Assembly: GCA_964348095.1 (NCBI GenBank)
Contig: CAYGBK010000011.1
Location: 1-64,000, forward strand
Source: WVXP01 sp964348095
GTDB taxonomy: Bacteria; Desulfobacterota; BSN033; WVXP01
Length of the DNA stretch: 64,000 nucleotides
Direction: 5' to 3'
The position numbers were made by a program, and so were the translations under genes. The notes beneath the pieces were generated by a model. That model was not told the DNA's origin and ran no database searches. It saw only the letters and a list, made by a program, of their open reading frames with translations. Positions 26,706 through 36,571 of this stretch are shown here, one piece after another; the stretch's first letter is position 1; each line of letters starts with the position of its first letter.

Positions 26706-27941
26706 ATGGCACTGGTTGTACAAAAGTACGGTGGAACCTCTGTCGGTGACGTTGATAAGATCAAGAATGTTGCTCGTCGGGTCATCGAAACCAAGGGGAA
26801 GGGCAACGATGTGATTGTTGTGGTGTCCGCCATGGCTGGAGATACCGATCGCCTTCTCGAACTGGCCCATGAGACGGTTGCCACGCCAGATGAGCGAGAA
26901 GTTGATGTCCTCATCTCTACAGGGGAACAAGTCTCTGTTGCTCTTCTGTCTTTGGCCCTCAAATCAATGGGACAAGAGGCTCTGTCTTTTCTAGGGTTTC
27001 AAATACCGATTCACACAGACAGCTCTTACGGAAAGGCGAGAATCAGCCACATCGATTCAGACAGGGTTGTCGAAGCCCTTAAAGCCGGAAAGGTTGTCGT
27101 TGTCGCTGGCTTTCAGGGTGTGGACATGAACAACAGCATTACGACGCTTGGGAGAGGCGGTTCTGACACCACAGCAGTTGCTATCGCGGCCGCCGTGAAA
27201 GCAGACGTCTGCGAAATCTATACGGATGTAGAGGGTGTGTACACCACGGATCCGAGCATCTGTGATAAGGCACGAAAACTAACCAGGATATCTTATGAAG
27301 AGATGATGGAGATGGCAAGCCTGGGTGCCAAGGTCTTGCAAATTCGGTCTGTTGCATTTGCAATGAGATACAACGTACCCATTCATGTTCGGTCTTCATT
27401 CAATGATCAGGTGGGAACCATGGTCTGCATGGAGGACAAGGAAATGGAAAAAGTACTGGTGTCCGGCGTAACTTACAACAAAGGGGAAGCCAAGCTGACA
27501 GTGACTAGAGTGCCTGATCGACCTGGGATTGCCGCGACTCTTTTTGGCGCTCTTGCCGATGAAAACGTTATGGTCGACATGATCATTCAAAACGTCAGCC
27601 AGCAAGGATACACCGACGTCACCTTCACCGTCCCCAAGACAGATGCGCGTAAAGCGCTCCCGGCTGCGCAGAAGGTGGCTGCAGAGATCAAAGCCGGTGA
27701 TGTTCTTATCGATGAGGACATTGCCAAGATTTCCATTGTAGGAACAGGCATGAGGAGTCACTGGGGGGTCGCCTCATCAATGTTTAGTGCCTTGGCCAAG
27801 GAAAACATCAACATTCAGATGATCAGTACATCAGAGATCAGAATCTCCTGCGTCATCGAATCGAAATACGCCGAACTGGCTGTGAGAGCCCTTCACGACG
27901 CCTTTCAGCTCGAAAAGGAGCAAATAAAAGAGGAAAACTGA
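26706..27941 (+). CDS. lysC: Aspartate kinase LysC
   Basis: A 411-residue monofunctional aspartokinase: kinase domain with VQKYGGTSVGD (ATP/aspartate site), STGEQVS, GFQGV and GRGGSDTTAVA, followed by two C-terminal ACT domains (about 265-400, with GIAATLF and ISTSEIRISCV) for feedback control by lysine and/or threonine. It phosphorylates aspartate as the first step to lysine, threonine and methionine. ATG 26706 has GGAGGGAGAG just upstream; the earlier in-frame ATG at 26592 is unlikely. cimA follows after 3 bp. Confidence 0.95.
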   Translation: MALVVQKYGGTSVGDVDKIKNVARRVIETKGKGNDVIVVVSAMAGDTDRLLELAHETVATPDEREVDVLISTGEQVSVALLSLALKSMGQEALSFLGFQIPIHTDSSYGKARISHIDSDRVVEALKAGKVVVVAGFQGVDMNNSITTLGRGGSDTTAVAIAAAVKADVCEIYTDVEGVYTTDPSICDKARKLTRISYEEMMEMASLGAKVLQIRSVAFAMRYNVPIHVRSSFNDQVGTMVCMEDKEMEKVLVSGVTYNKGEAKLTVTRVPDRPGIAATLFGALADENVMVDMIIQNVSQQGYTDVTFTVPKTDARKALPAAQKVAAEIKAGDVLIDEDIAKISIVGTGMRSHWGVASSMFSALAKENINIQMISTSEIRISCVIESKYAELAVRALHDAFQLEKEQIKEEN

Positions 27942-27944
27942 CCA

Positions 27945-29534
27945 ATGGAGAAAATTAGGATTTATGACACAACACTCAGAGACGGGACCCAAGCCGAGGA
28001 TATTGCATTCTCGGCGGAAGACAAAGTGAGAATCGCCAGAGAACTCGACGAACTCGGTGTCCACTATGTTGAAGGCGGTTGGCCGGGAGCCAACCCCAAG
28101 GATTCCCAGTTCTTCCGCGAAATAACTCAGGTCCCCCTGAAACACGTGCGGGTTACGGCCTTTGGCAGTACTTGTCGGCCCGGTAGCCGTCCGGAGAAGG
28201 ATCGCAACATCAAAACGCTCCTCGAGATGGGTACCCCGGTCGTGACCGTTTTTGGAAAGTCATGGGACGTCCACCCCAGGGATGTCATGAAAATCACTCT
28301 GGATGAGAATCTTGACATGATCTATCGATCCGTTGAATTCTTACGAAAGAGAACCGACGAGGTCATATACGATGCGGAGCATTTTTTTGATGGATATAAG
28401 TCAGATCCCGACTATGCCCTAACCACGATCGGACGGGCACAAGAGGCCGGGGCTGATTGTATTGTCCTGTGCGACACAAACGGGGGAACCTTGCCCTGGG
28501 AGCTCGAGGATATCATCAAATCTGTGCAGGCTCACATCTCAACCCCTCTCGGAATCCACATCCACAACGACTCCGATATGGCCGTAGCAAACACCATCCT
28601 GGCCGTTCGCAGAGGCATCCGTCACGTGCAAGGAACGGTAAATGGGTATGGAGAACGCTGCGGCAACGCCGACCTCTGTTCAATCATTCCAGCTTTGAAA
28701 CTAAAGCTTGGCCTCGACTGTATCTCGGACGACCAGCTGAAGAAACTTCGAGAGATTTCAAGATTCGTTTACGAACTGGCCAACATTCCGCCCAACAAGC
28801 ACCAGCCCTATGTCGGTGATAGCGCCTTCGCCCACAAGGGAGGAATTCATATCAGTGCAATTCGGAAGAGCCCGCTCACATATGAACACATCCGCCCCGA
28901 TCTTGTCGGAAATCAGCAAAGGGTATTGGTGTCCGATCAAAGCGGCCAAAGCGCTATTCTGGCCAAGGCCGCAGAATACCACATAGACCTCAAAGGCAAG
29001 GATCAGGTAACTCAAAAAATTCTCTCTGACCTCAAAGAACTCGAAAACAAGGGATTTCAATTCGAAGGGGCGGAAGGATCATTTGAGATACTGATGAAAA
29101 AGGCTTTGGGAAAGTACAGGCGGTTTTTTGAATTGCAGGGATTCCGCGTGATCGTTGAAAAGAAAGCAGAAGACGAGCCGCCCATTTCTGAGGCCATAAT
29201 AATGATCAAGGTCGGAGAGCGAGTCGAGCACACGGCGGCCTTGGGAAACGGTCCCGTCGACGCACTCGACAACGCTCTACGCAAGGCTTTGGAGAAACTC
29301 TACCCGGAACTCAAAGAAGTCAAATTGGTGGACTTCAAGGTGAGAATCCTTTCGAGTATCCACGGCACCAAAGCGACCACCCGTGTTCTCATCGAATCTC
29401 AGGACCTCCACGACAAGTGGGGAACCGTCGGAGTATCAGAGAACATCATTCAGGCTAGCTGGCAGGCCCTCGTAGACAGCATTGAATATAAACTGCTCAA
29501 GGATCACAAGGGGAAATCAGGTGAATTGCCCTGA
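27945..29534 (+). CDS. cimA: (R)-citramalate synthase CimA
   Basis: A 529-residue member of the HMGL/isopropylmalate-synthase family: IYDTTLRDGTQAEDIAFS at the N-terminus, a TIM-barrel metal site HIHNDSDMAVAN, GTVNGYGERCGNADL, and a C-terminal LeuA-type regulatory domain (about 400-520). The EGGWPGANPKD segment is typical of the long CimA group. It condenses acetyl-CoA with pyruvate to citramalate, giving 2-oxobutyrate for isoleucine without threonine deaminase. Co-transcribed with lysC. Confidence 0.92.
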   Translation: MEKIRIYDTTLRDGTQAEDIAFSAEDKVRIARELDELGVHYVEGGWPGANPKDSQFFREITQVPLKHVRVTAFGSTCRPGSRPEKDRNIKTLLEMGTPVVTVFGKSWDVHPRDVMKITLDENLDMIYRSVEFLRKRTDEVIYDAEHFFDGYKSDPDYALTTIGRAQEAGADCIVLCDTNGGTLPWELEDIIKSVQAHISTPLGIHIHNDSDMAVANTILAVRRGIRHVQGTVNGYGERCGNADLCSIIPALKLKLGLDCISDDQLKKLREISRFVYELANIPPNKHQPYVGDSAFAHKGGIHISAIRKSPLTYEHIRPDLVGNQQRVLVSDQSGQSAILAKAAEYHIDLKGKDQVTQKILSDLKELENKGFQFEGAEGSFEILMKKALGKYRRFFELQGFRVIVEKKAEDEPPISEAIIMIKVGERVEHTAALGNGPVDALDNALRKALEKLYPELKEVKLVDFKVRILSSIHGTKATTRVLIESQDLHDKWGTVGVSENIIQASWQALVDSIEYKLLKDHKGKSGELP

Positions 29535-29576
29535 GGCATCAGTTCAGGCGAGCACAAAGAGATAGGATCAAGATCC

Positions 29577-30182
29577 TTGTTCACGGAAAAAAGAAGCAGA
29601 TGGGTCCTTCAGCCAGGGCAGACGACCTTTCTCGCCGTTCTGCTCTTAGTTCTCCTCTTCTCTTTATGGATAAGAAACCGTTTTGCTCTTCTCCCATGGC
29701 AGGACACGGAGAGGGCGACCCCTGTCCCATTGAATTCTTTTGTTGTCGAGGTCGATGGAGACCTTGTCTCCCCGGGCATCTACACCTTTCCAGAGCCGGT
29801 TCAACCTGAAGAAGTTCTTGCAAAAGCACGGGTGCCGGCTACCCTCATACCCAAAAATGTCCCGCCCACATCGTTTGAATCGGGCACGACCATCACCGTC
29901 TTCCAAACGGGTCGCGGGCTCATAATCGATGCCAAACCAATGGAGCCTGCCAAGAGAATCCTCTATGGCATCCCCATCGACCTAAACGAGATTCGGACCG
30001 AGGAGCTCGAACTTCTCCCTGGAATCGGGCCCACCCTCGCTCAGAGAATTGTCCTTTACCGAGAGGACAAAGGAAGATTCACCCGGCTGGAAGAGCTACG
30101 CAACGTTTCAGGGATTGGCGGGAAGAAATTTGAATCCCTTCGGCGATACCTGACTGTCCAGAACCACAAACCTAACCCTTGA
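29577..30182 (+). CDS. ComEA-like helix-hairpin-helix protein
   Basis: A 201-residue protein with one N-terminal membrane segment (about 17-34), a middle SLBB-like stretch (FVVEVDGDLVSPGIYTF) and a C-terminal pair of helix-hairpin-helix motifs (ELLPGIGPTLAQRI, LRNVSGIGGKKFESL). This is the layout of ComEA, the DNA receptor of natural uptake, but many such proteins have no proven role. TTG start at 29577, with AGGA upstream. Its 3' end overlaps the convergent gcdA by 11 bp. Confidence 0.75.
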   Translation: MFTEKRSRWVLQPGQTTFLAVLLLVLLFSLWIRNRFALLPWQDTERATPVPLNSFVVEVDGDLVSPGIYTFPEPVQPEEVLAKARVPATLIPKNVPPTSFESGTTITVFQTGRGLIIDAKPMEPAKRILYGIPIDLNEIRTEELELLPGIGPTLAQRIVLYREDKGRFTRLEELRNVSGIGGKKFESLRRYLTVQNHKPNP

Positions 30183-31905
30183 TGATCCGTGGTAGCATCA
30201 CGTGATGGTGTGGGCAGATCGACTTTGGATTCTGATAAGCCGCCCCTGTAAAGGCGACCATGTATTTTCTAATATCGGCGAAGGAGACCACTTCATCGAC
30301 GAACCCGACCTTTGCACAATAGGCTGGTCGCGATTTCTCGTGATAGTCTTTCGCCAAGGCGTTCATCTTGTCAATCACAGGTTTCAGAGGATTGCCTGCG
30401 TCCTTTTCCTTGACGAGCCTCCTTGAAAATGAGGCCACCGCAGCGGTCTCACCATGCATCACATAGATCTCCGTGGTCGGTGTGCCCAGAGTAAACGCAT
30501 TGTGGTTGTTCGCTGTTGGGCCTCCCATGATGTAATGGGCCGCTGCAGTTCCTTTCCTCAAAACGACCAGCATCATCGGCACGTCCGTCTGCTCTATAGA
30601 GTAGATAAGAGATTGTCCCAATCCTAAGAGCTCGGCTTTCTCTGCAAGGTCACCCACGTCGATTCCACTCGTATCTTGAAACCAGACGATGGGAATCCTG
30701 TCCCGTCCGCAATGGGTCACGAATTCGTTCATCTTGACGAGACCCTGACGATAGAGCTTACCCCCGATCCCAGGGTAAGGGGCATATTCAGGATATCCTT
30801 TCGGTAAGAATCCTTGCCGATTTCCAATGATTCCGACCAGAAAGCCATCAACTTTTGCAAGCCCCGTGTAGACCTCGGGGCCGTACTGCGGTCTGAACTC
30901 CATATGCTCGCTATTGTCACTCAGCCTGGCCAACACCTCATCGAAGTCATAGGCTGCCTTCTGGCTGAAAGGGATCAGCCTATCCACCTCCTCAGGTGAG
31001 AATTTCGGCTCTTTGGGTTCTGCCACCCTGAAGAACCTGGGGTTGTAAGCGGGCAGGTCTTTCATATGCTCTTTCAACGCATCCAGAACCCCCTCCTCGG
31101 CCTCATACACCTCGCTGAAAAACCCTGTTTCGTTGTAGTGGATCTCAACGCGCCCCGGGGGAGCGGCCTTGAATTTCTTGGTCGCCTCAATAATCTGTTC
31201 GGCTCCCTCTTCATCGAAGAACCCCTTTGGGCTCATTCCGCTGACAATGCCACCTCCGCCGACGGCGATATTACACTTGCTGTGGGCAATGAGGTATGTT
31301 GGGCTTATCCCCTGATACCCGCCGCCAGCAGGATTTGTGCCCCAGATACCCGCCAGGACTGGAACCCCAAGCTTCTCCAGCTCGGCATGCCTGAAAAAGG
31401 TTGTCCCACTGCCCCTCCGATTGGCATAAACCTTTTCCTGCTCGGTCAATTTCACACCACTACAATTGACCAACCAGACGAGGGGAATATGGAGCCGCTT
31501 TGCTAGGTCGGTGACACGAAGAATGTTCTCCGCCTGGCCCGCAATCCACGCCCCTGCGACAACCTTGTTATCAAAACCGATAATGACGGCCCATTTCCCG
31601 CTGATCTTCCCCAGACCGTCGACCACCCCAGTTGTCCCAGAATCTTCATCCATGGGATCAAACAGCGTGTGAAGAGGGCACCAGGTCCCTGGATCCACGA
31701 GATATTCGAGCCGTTCATAAACTGTCCATTCTCCCCTCGCATGGAGCTTCTCCGCAGGAAGGCCTGCCTTCTTGACACGGTCAACCTCTTTTGCAAGCGA
31801 TTTTTCAACCGCTTTTATGTTCTTAACACTCTCTTCGCTCTGTTTAATCTGCCCCTTGGTCAAGGGTTTTCCCAATTCTGTCATTTTTTCAAAATACGGT
31901 CTCAT
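30172..31905 (-). CDS. gcdA: Glutaconyl-CoA decarboxylase alpha subunit GcdA
   Basis: A 577-residue carboxyltransferase strongly resembling GcdA of Acidaminococcus along its whole length: LVNCSGVK, GTNPAGGGY, NVAVGG-type oxyanion loops, MNEFVTHCGRDRIP, QDTSGIDVGD, LRKGTAAAHY and a PICPHHHVMLPR-like end. GcdA moves the carboxyl group of glutaconyl-CoA to the biotin carrier, part of a sodium-pumping decarboxylase. The ATG at 31905 has GGAGG 8 bases upstream. The beta, gamma and delta subunits are not adjacent, so the partner genes must lie elsewhere or the protein has another acyl-CoA substrate. Confidence 0.88.
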   Translation of the reverse strand: MRPYFEKMTELGKPLTKGQIKQSEESVKNIKAVEKSLAKEVDRVKKAGLPAEKLHARGEWTVYERLEYLVDPGTWCPLHTLFDPMDEDSGTTGVVDGLGKISGKWAVIIGFDNKVVAGAWIAGQAENILRVTDLAKRLHIPLVWLVNCSGVKLTEQEKVYANRRGSGTTFFRHAELEKLGVPVLAGIWGTNPAGGGYQGISPTYLIAHSKCNIAVGGGGIVSGMSPKGFFDEEGAEQIIEATKKFKAAPPGRVEIHYNETGFFSEVYEAEEGVLDALKEHMKDLPAYNPRFFRVAEPKEPKFSPEEVDRLIPFSQKAAYDFDEVLARLSDNSEHMEFRPQYGPEVYTGLAKVDGFLVGIIGNRQGFLPKGYPEYAPYPGIGGKLYRQGLVKMNEFVTHCGRDRIPIVWFQDTSGIDVGDLAEKAELLGLGQSLIYSIEQTDVPMMLVVLRKGTAAAHYIMGGPTANNHNAFTLGTPTTEIYVMHGETAAVASFSRRLVKEKDAGNPLKPVIDKMNALAKDYHEKSRPAYCAKVGFVDEVVSFADIRKYMVAFTGAAYQNPKSICPHHHVMLPRIIKG

Positions 31906-32753
31906 CAAACTTCCCTCCCAGTCTTCTTCGTATACCGGCCTATTGAAGAGTTACGCTAGCCTGTATATATTGACATCGTTAGAAGCTCCAGAACAGCTTG
32001 TTACACATATCACAAAGTCATCTATCATACCAGATTTGAAACTTCAAGGAGAAAATTCTTCGAGGAGTTTCCTGACCGTTGTGGGCACTCATGCCTCTAA
32101 GGGATGTGTGCGGAGCAATGGGGTCAGTACTGCCCGGACCGTTCCGAAACTGTTAAGAGCACTTCGGTCATGGCTTTGCAAGAGTGGGTTGCCAGAAAGT
32201 GGAAAGGGAAGCTCTGAGTGCGAATCAAGATTTTTTCGGCAAGAATATCCTAGCACAGTGGACGCCTCCACAATCTCTCACAGAGCACACGGAGCCTCAG
32301 AGAGAACTTCTTCTGGATTGGTGAGAGGCCAATCCAGAGGAAATCACTTGGCCTAATTTTTCCTCTCAAAAAATTAGGCCAAAAGCCTGTTCTATTGATC
32401 ATCATACTCGGCGAACTCTGAGAGCTCAAGCGATCCCTCGCAGATTTCTGTGGGGGAGAGCCGGCGAGAGAAACTAGTGCTTTAATGGAAGTCCGCTTTC
32501 ATCAGACAAAAAGGCAGGAAGGGAATTCGGGCAATAGCCCGTCCCCATGTGCCCGTCCAAGGGCGGTAAGAGCATCAAAGGGAGTACAGGGGGATCGAAG
32601 GGATATGAGGGATCTACCAAAAGGCAAAGAACTGTGTTGAGACATTAGAGGTTTAGAAATCTCCTTTTTTAAAACTCAGGAAATTCTTCAAAGATTCTCT
32701 GGGCTCTGGGCGTTTTCTTCCAGTAAACGGCATTTCGAGCGGTAGAGGCAAAC
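31906..32753. other. Intergenic region between gcdA and the radical SAM gene
   Basis: An 848-bp gap between two divergently read genes. It contains repeat copy B (32157-32681) and about 250 bp of leader on the gcdA side, where no convincing promoter was found. Short frames here overlap the repeat and are not conserved with copy A. Confidence 0.6.
32157..32681 (+). repeat. Long dispersed repeat, copy B (structured, ~520 bp)
   Basis: Near full-length direct copy of 12534-13052. It keeps the two hairpins: 32310-32340 (stem CTTCTGGATTGG against CCAATCCAGAGG, one U-G pair) and 32348-32382 (perfect 14-bp stem TTGGCCTAATTTTT). The TTTTT CGGC AAGAA hairpin is at 32232-32245. Like copy A it lies just upstream of a plus-strand gene. 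Confidence 0.8.
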
Positions 32754-33485
32754 ATGTACGACCCACTCTCTCTGTCCAAAAGAATCGAATCCTTTGTCTG
32801 CAGAGGGAGCCGTCGAAAATACTACCGCTTCCGACCGGCAGGCTTCTATGGCGGCATCTCAACCGCAGATTGTGTGGGGTGTTGCCTCAGGTGTCGCTTC
32901 TGTTGGGCCCTGAATATCATAGACAAACCACGAAAGGTCGGCCAGTTCTACTCGCCGATTCAGGTCGGCGACCGCCTTGTCCGGATTGCGCGACAGAAGA
33001 GATTCCACCGGGTGCGCATGAGTGGCAACGAACCGACAATTGGTCGAGATCATCTTCTGGAGGTTCTCGAAGTGATCCCTCGGGACCTCCTTTTTATCCT
33101 CGAAACCAACGGGATTCTTATCGGGGCAGACCCCTCGTATGCACGGGCTCTTGCCCGGTACCCGAATCTTCGGGTGAGGGTAAGCTTGAAAGGGGCAAAT
33201 CGCGGAGAGTTTCAGAAGCTCACGGCTGCCAAAGCTGAGGCCTTTGATCTTCAGATCGCCGCATTAGAAAACCTTTTGGAGCAGGGTGTACTGTGTTATC
33301 CGGCAGCAATGGCGAGTTTTTCGAACCGAAGGAGCCTGGATGAGCTAAGAGACAGGCTCGGACGGCTAAGAGCCGATTTCTATGATCTTGAAACAGAAGA
33401 AGTCGAGTGCTATCCCCGGGTCCAGGAGGAACTCGACAAGGCGGGTTTGGTGCCAAGAGAAGTCATCGGCGGTTCATCGGGGTGA
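32754..33485 (+). CDS. Radical SAM protein
   Basis: A 243-residue radical SAM enzyme. The cluster motif CxxxCxxC is C43-C47-C50 (within CVGCCLRCRFC, with extra cysteines C40 and C44); SAM-binding elements MSGNEPTIG and FILETNGI follow. It resembles PflA-like or archaeosine-type activases in overall shape, but the specific substrate is not recognised. Its 3' end lies 5 bp from the convergent PilZ gene. It follows repeat copy B directly. Confidence 0.8.
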   Translation: MYDPLSLSKRIESFVCRGSRRKYYRFRPAGFYGGISTADCVGCCLRCRFCWALNIIDKPRKVGQFYSPIQVGDRLVRIARQKRFHRVRMSGNEPTIGRDHLLEVLEVIPRDLLFILETNGILIGADPSYARALARYPNLRVRVSLKGANRGEFQKLTAAKAEAFDLQIAALENLLEQGVLCYPAAMASFSNRRSLDELRDRLGRLRADFYDLETEEVECYPRVQEELDKAGLVPREVIGGSSG

Positions 33486-33490
33486 GCCAT

Positions 33491-33919
33491 TTAGGTCTTG
33501 AGCTTTTTGAAATAATCGTCCCACCACGTTCTCGATTCCGAATCCATCTTCTTTAGAAAAACCCCTGCCTCCAACTGATATGGCTCCTGCCCTGTGTACC
33601 ACAACTTGAACCATCTCAGATGTCCTTCTGCCCGAATCATTTTCCCATCGAGTTCAATGTCGAGGTCGACCACGAACGCCTGGCCATCCTTCCGGGTATG
33701 GGCAAAGAAAGATGCCACATCATCGTGGAGGGGATTCGCTTTGACCAAGAGCCCCTCAAAAGAGATATCCCCGGTCCTTCCACTGATGTTCCTTCCTGTC
33801 CCTGAAATCCTTCGATCCTTTGGGCGGTCCTTGTCGCCACCCCAAATAGAAAAGAACACATTCAATGAAACTGGATATCTCGGATGTTTTCTTCTCTCCT
33901 GGAAAACCTTGTCAGACAT
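33491..33919 (-). CDS. PilZ-domain protein, probable c-di-GMP receptor
   Basis: A 142-residue single PilZ domain. The binding arm ERRKHPRYPV (RxxxR) is at residues 8-17, and the D-S-G-like second motif appears as GDISFEGLLV near residue 50. The protein most likely binds cyclic-di-GMP in the cytosol. A clear promoter lies upstream (33983-34011). Confidence 0.8.
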   Translation of the reverse strand: MSDKVFQERRKHPRYPVSLNVFFSIWGGDKDRPKDRRISGTGRNISGRTGDISFEGLLVKANPLHDDVASFFAHTRKDGQAFVVDLDIELDGKMIRAEGHLRWFKLWYTGQEPYQLEAGVFLKKMDSESRTWWDDYFKKLKT

Positions 33920-34237
33920 GCCCTCGTCCTTTCTTTACCGACAGGAGATCCGACGGCTGTCTTTTTCTATTATCCCTACCGCAATATAAGTTAAACAACC
34001 CTGGCAGTCAAATAAAACCAACCATTGGGGTTGTGACCATGAACCCCCGCGCCAAATTAAGGTTGTGGCAAATTAGATGCCAGTCTCAAGACAGGGCATC
34101 GAAAACACCATCGTCTGGCCGCTTCCCCTTCGAAAAAGGTACGGTTTTTCTTAATCAGAGGCCGATGGGGACCGGTGCAGCAGACCTGACTGGTTGGTTC
34201 CACAATGACAACACAATGATAAGATGAGATGAGAATT
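33920..34237. other. Intergenic region with the PilZ promoter
   Basis: A 318-bp gap between the end of the hydroxylase operon and the PilZ gene. Apart from the promoter at 33983-34011 nothing convincing is seen; no strong terminator follows the hydroxylase gene. Confidence 0.5.
33983..34011 (-). promoter_or_regulatory. Candidate promoter of the PilZ gene
   Basis: On the minus strand TTGACT (34011-34006), a 17-base spacer and TATATT (33988-33983): both boxes match the sigma70 consensus in 5 of 6 positions. The leader would be about 57 bases. Confidence 0.6.
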
Positions 34238-36553
34238 CTAAACTTTTTTCAAGGCTTTGACTATCTTTTCGGGTGTTAGGGGCAGGTCAACAATTCTGAC
34301 TCCCAAAGCGTCACACACCGCGTTTGCTATGGCTGGTGCCACAGAGACGCAGGAAGGCTCGCCTATGCCCTTGGCGCCAAACGGCCCGACCCCGTCTCCT
34401 GATTCGAGTAATATTGTTTCAACGTCCGGGGCATCAAGGGAGGTCGCCACAATAAACTCAGAAAAAGAGGGGGTGAGAGTCTTCCCCCTGTCCAAGATAA
34501 TCTCTTCGGTCAAGCCGTATCCCATACCATAAAGGGCACCGCCTTCGAGCTGTCCTTCCACGCTGAGGGGATTGATTGCCTGTCCCACGTCAAAACAGGA
34601 GACCAGCTTGAGGACTTTGACCTTTCCCGTTTCGACATCAACCGAGACTTCTGCGCCATGGGTCCCAAAGGTAAAATCTGCAAAAACCTGGCCCTGTCCG
34701 GTTTTGAAGTCGATCAACTCCCTGAAAGGGGCATTGAATTGTGCCACGTTGTACAGAGGAATTCCGTCAGCCGCACACGCCTTGACCACGCCGGCCAGTG
34801 TCAGAGACCGGCCCGGATCATCGCGGACGGTGATCTTCTTGTCCCCGATTTCGAGATCATCCGCCCTAGCCTCCAACATTGTCGCCGCCTTGGCCATCAG
34901 GTTCTTTCGTACTTCAGTCGCCGCCTTAAGCGTGGCGTTTCCAGACATGTAGAGTTGACGGGTTGCCGTCGTGGTACCAGCGAGCGGGGTCAACGCCGTG
35001 TCACCGAAAAAGACCTTGACCTCTGTCATGGGAACACCCAGTACCTCTGCCGCTATTTGGGCCAAAGACGAAGCCTGCCCGCCGCCGATATCCTGGACCC
35101 CGCACCGGACGGTAACGCTTCCGTCCATTTCTATACTGACATAGGACCGTGAGGTATCGTGGAGAAAGACCATCCGCCCATAACTCGTCATGCTGGAAGC
35201 GATTCCCTGACCGACCTTCTCCGATGCAAATCCGGGCGCTGTCTTCTTCCCCAGGGCCGCCGTGGTTTTCTCTGCCGACTCAGGGAATGCCACATAATGA
35301 TCTAGCACTCGCCCTGTGGCCATTGCCTCTCCCTTTCGCAGATAGTTCTTCTTCCGGATCTCCAGAGGCGAGAGATCGAGTCGCCGGGCAAGCTCATCCA
35401 TCTGAGATTCATAGGCAAAGCAGATTTGGGGGCAGCCAAACCCACGATTGGCACTGGTGAAGGTGTTATTGGTCAATACAGTGGACGTATCGACCTTGAC
35501 GTGGGGGATGTCGTATGGACCAGTTGCACTCACCGTCGAGTAAAGCAAGACCCAGGGGCTCAGATAGACATAGGCTCCGGCGTCTGAAATCAGTTCCGCC
35601 TCGAGGGCCATGAGTTTTCCATCCTTGGTCGCACCCGTTCGGTAAGTCATGACATAGGGATGCCGTTTGCTCGTCGCGACGATGGCCTCTTCTCGGGTAT
35701 AGGTTATCTTCACCGGTCTCTGCGTTTTCCAGGCAAGGAGGGCGAGATAGGTCTCTACCGTGATGTCCTCCTTGTTTCCGAATCCACCACCGACCATGGG
35801 CGCTATCACCCTGACCTTGTTGTGTGGAAGACCCAGTACGTCGGCAATTCCCCTAAAATGCTCAATGACCTGGGTCGATACTCTGATGGTAATGACCCCG
35901 TCATCTTCTATCCAGCCGACACCGGAGTGGGGCTCAAGAAAGGCGTGGTCCACAAAGGGGACTCGGTATGTGTTCTCAACGACAACATCAGAGCGGGAAA
36001 ACCCCTCCTCGATGTCACCCTTCCTGACCTTGTAACTACAAATGACGTTACTTTCCCCCTCACCCACTTTATAGGCATCAGGTTTCATCGCCTCGATAGG
36101 ATCGAAAACCCCAGGTAGGGGCTCGTAGCTGACCTTTATCGCTTTCACCGCTTCATCGGCGATCTCCTGGGTTTCGGCTGCGACAAGCGCAACGGCTTCC
36201 CCGAGAAACCTGACCTTTCCATTGGCCAGGACGCGGTAAAGGCCTTCAAAACCACCCACCTCGTGGGTTTGGCCAAAACGGGTCACTGTTTCGTTGTGTG
36301 GAATGTCTTCAGCCGTCATGACCGCCGCTACACCAGGAAGTTTTTCCGCTTCGGCGGTCTCTATCGACAGGATTCGTGCCGCGGGGTGCTCACTCCTCAA
36401 AACCTTCCCATAGAGCATCCCCTGGATAGCGTAGTCATCAGCGTATATTGTCTTCCCAAATGCCTTGTCCCGTGCATCGTGGCGGGGAAGGGGCTTCCCG
36501 ATGACCCTGTATTCCGGCGACGTTGGCTCCCCGACAAGCTTCACATCAGACAT
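34238..36553 (-). CDS. Xanthine dehydrogenase family molybdenum-binding subunit
   Basis: A 771-residue large subunit of the xanthine dehydrogenase/CO dehydrogenase family. Molybdopterin-cytosine-dinucleotide binding segments include MVGGGFGNKED and GVQDIGGGQASSLAQI; the catalytic glutamate motif is GAKGIGEPS (Glu732). Such enzymes hydroxylate heteroaromatics, aldehydes or purines. No Cys ligand typical of the CO-dehydrogenase active loop (AYRCSF) was seen, so CO is unlikely. The ATG at 36553 has GGAGAG 7 bases upstream. It is the last gene of the 12-gene operon, 18 bp after the 2Fe-2S subunit. Confidence 0.9.
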   Translation of the reverse strand: MSDVKLVGEPTSPEYRVIGKPLPRHDARDKAFGKTIYADDYAIQGMLYGKVLRSEHPAARILSIETAEAEKLPGVAAVMTAEDIPHNETVTRFGQTHEVGGFEGLYRVLANGKVRFLGEAVALVAAETQEIADEAVKAIKVSYEPLPGVFDPIEAMKPDAYKVGEGESNVICSYKVRKGDIEEGFSRSDVVVENTYRVPFVDHAFLEPHSGVGWIEDDGVITIRVSTQVIEHFRGIADVLGLPHNKVRVIAPMVGGGFGNKEDITVETYLALLAWKTQRPVKITYTREEAIVATSKRHPYVMTYRTGATKDGKLMALEAELISDAGAYVYLSPWVLLYSTVSATGPYDIPHVKVDTSTVLTNNTFTSANRGFGCPQICFAYESQMDELARRLDLSPLEIRKKNYLRKGEAMATGRVLDHYVAFPESAEKTTAALGKKTAPGFASEKVGQGIASSMTSYGRMVFLHDTSRSYVSIEMDGSVTVRCGVQDIGGGQASSLAQIAAEVLGVPMTEVKVFFGDTALTPLAGTTTATRQLYMSGNATLKAATEVRKNLMAKAATMLEARADDLEIGDKKITVRDDPGRSLTLAGVVKACAADGIPLYNVAQFNAPFRELIDFKTGQGQVFADFTFGTHGAEVSVDVETGKVKVLKLVSCFDVGQAINPLSVEGQLEGGALYGMGYGLTEEIILDRGKTLTPSFSEFIVATSLDAPDVETILLESGDGVGPFGAKGIGEPSCVSVAPAIANAVCDALGVRIVDLPLTPEKIVKALKKV

Positions 36554-36571
36554 AATCAATCTCTCCTGAGC

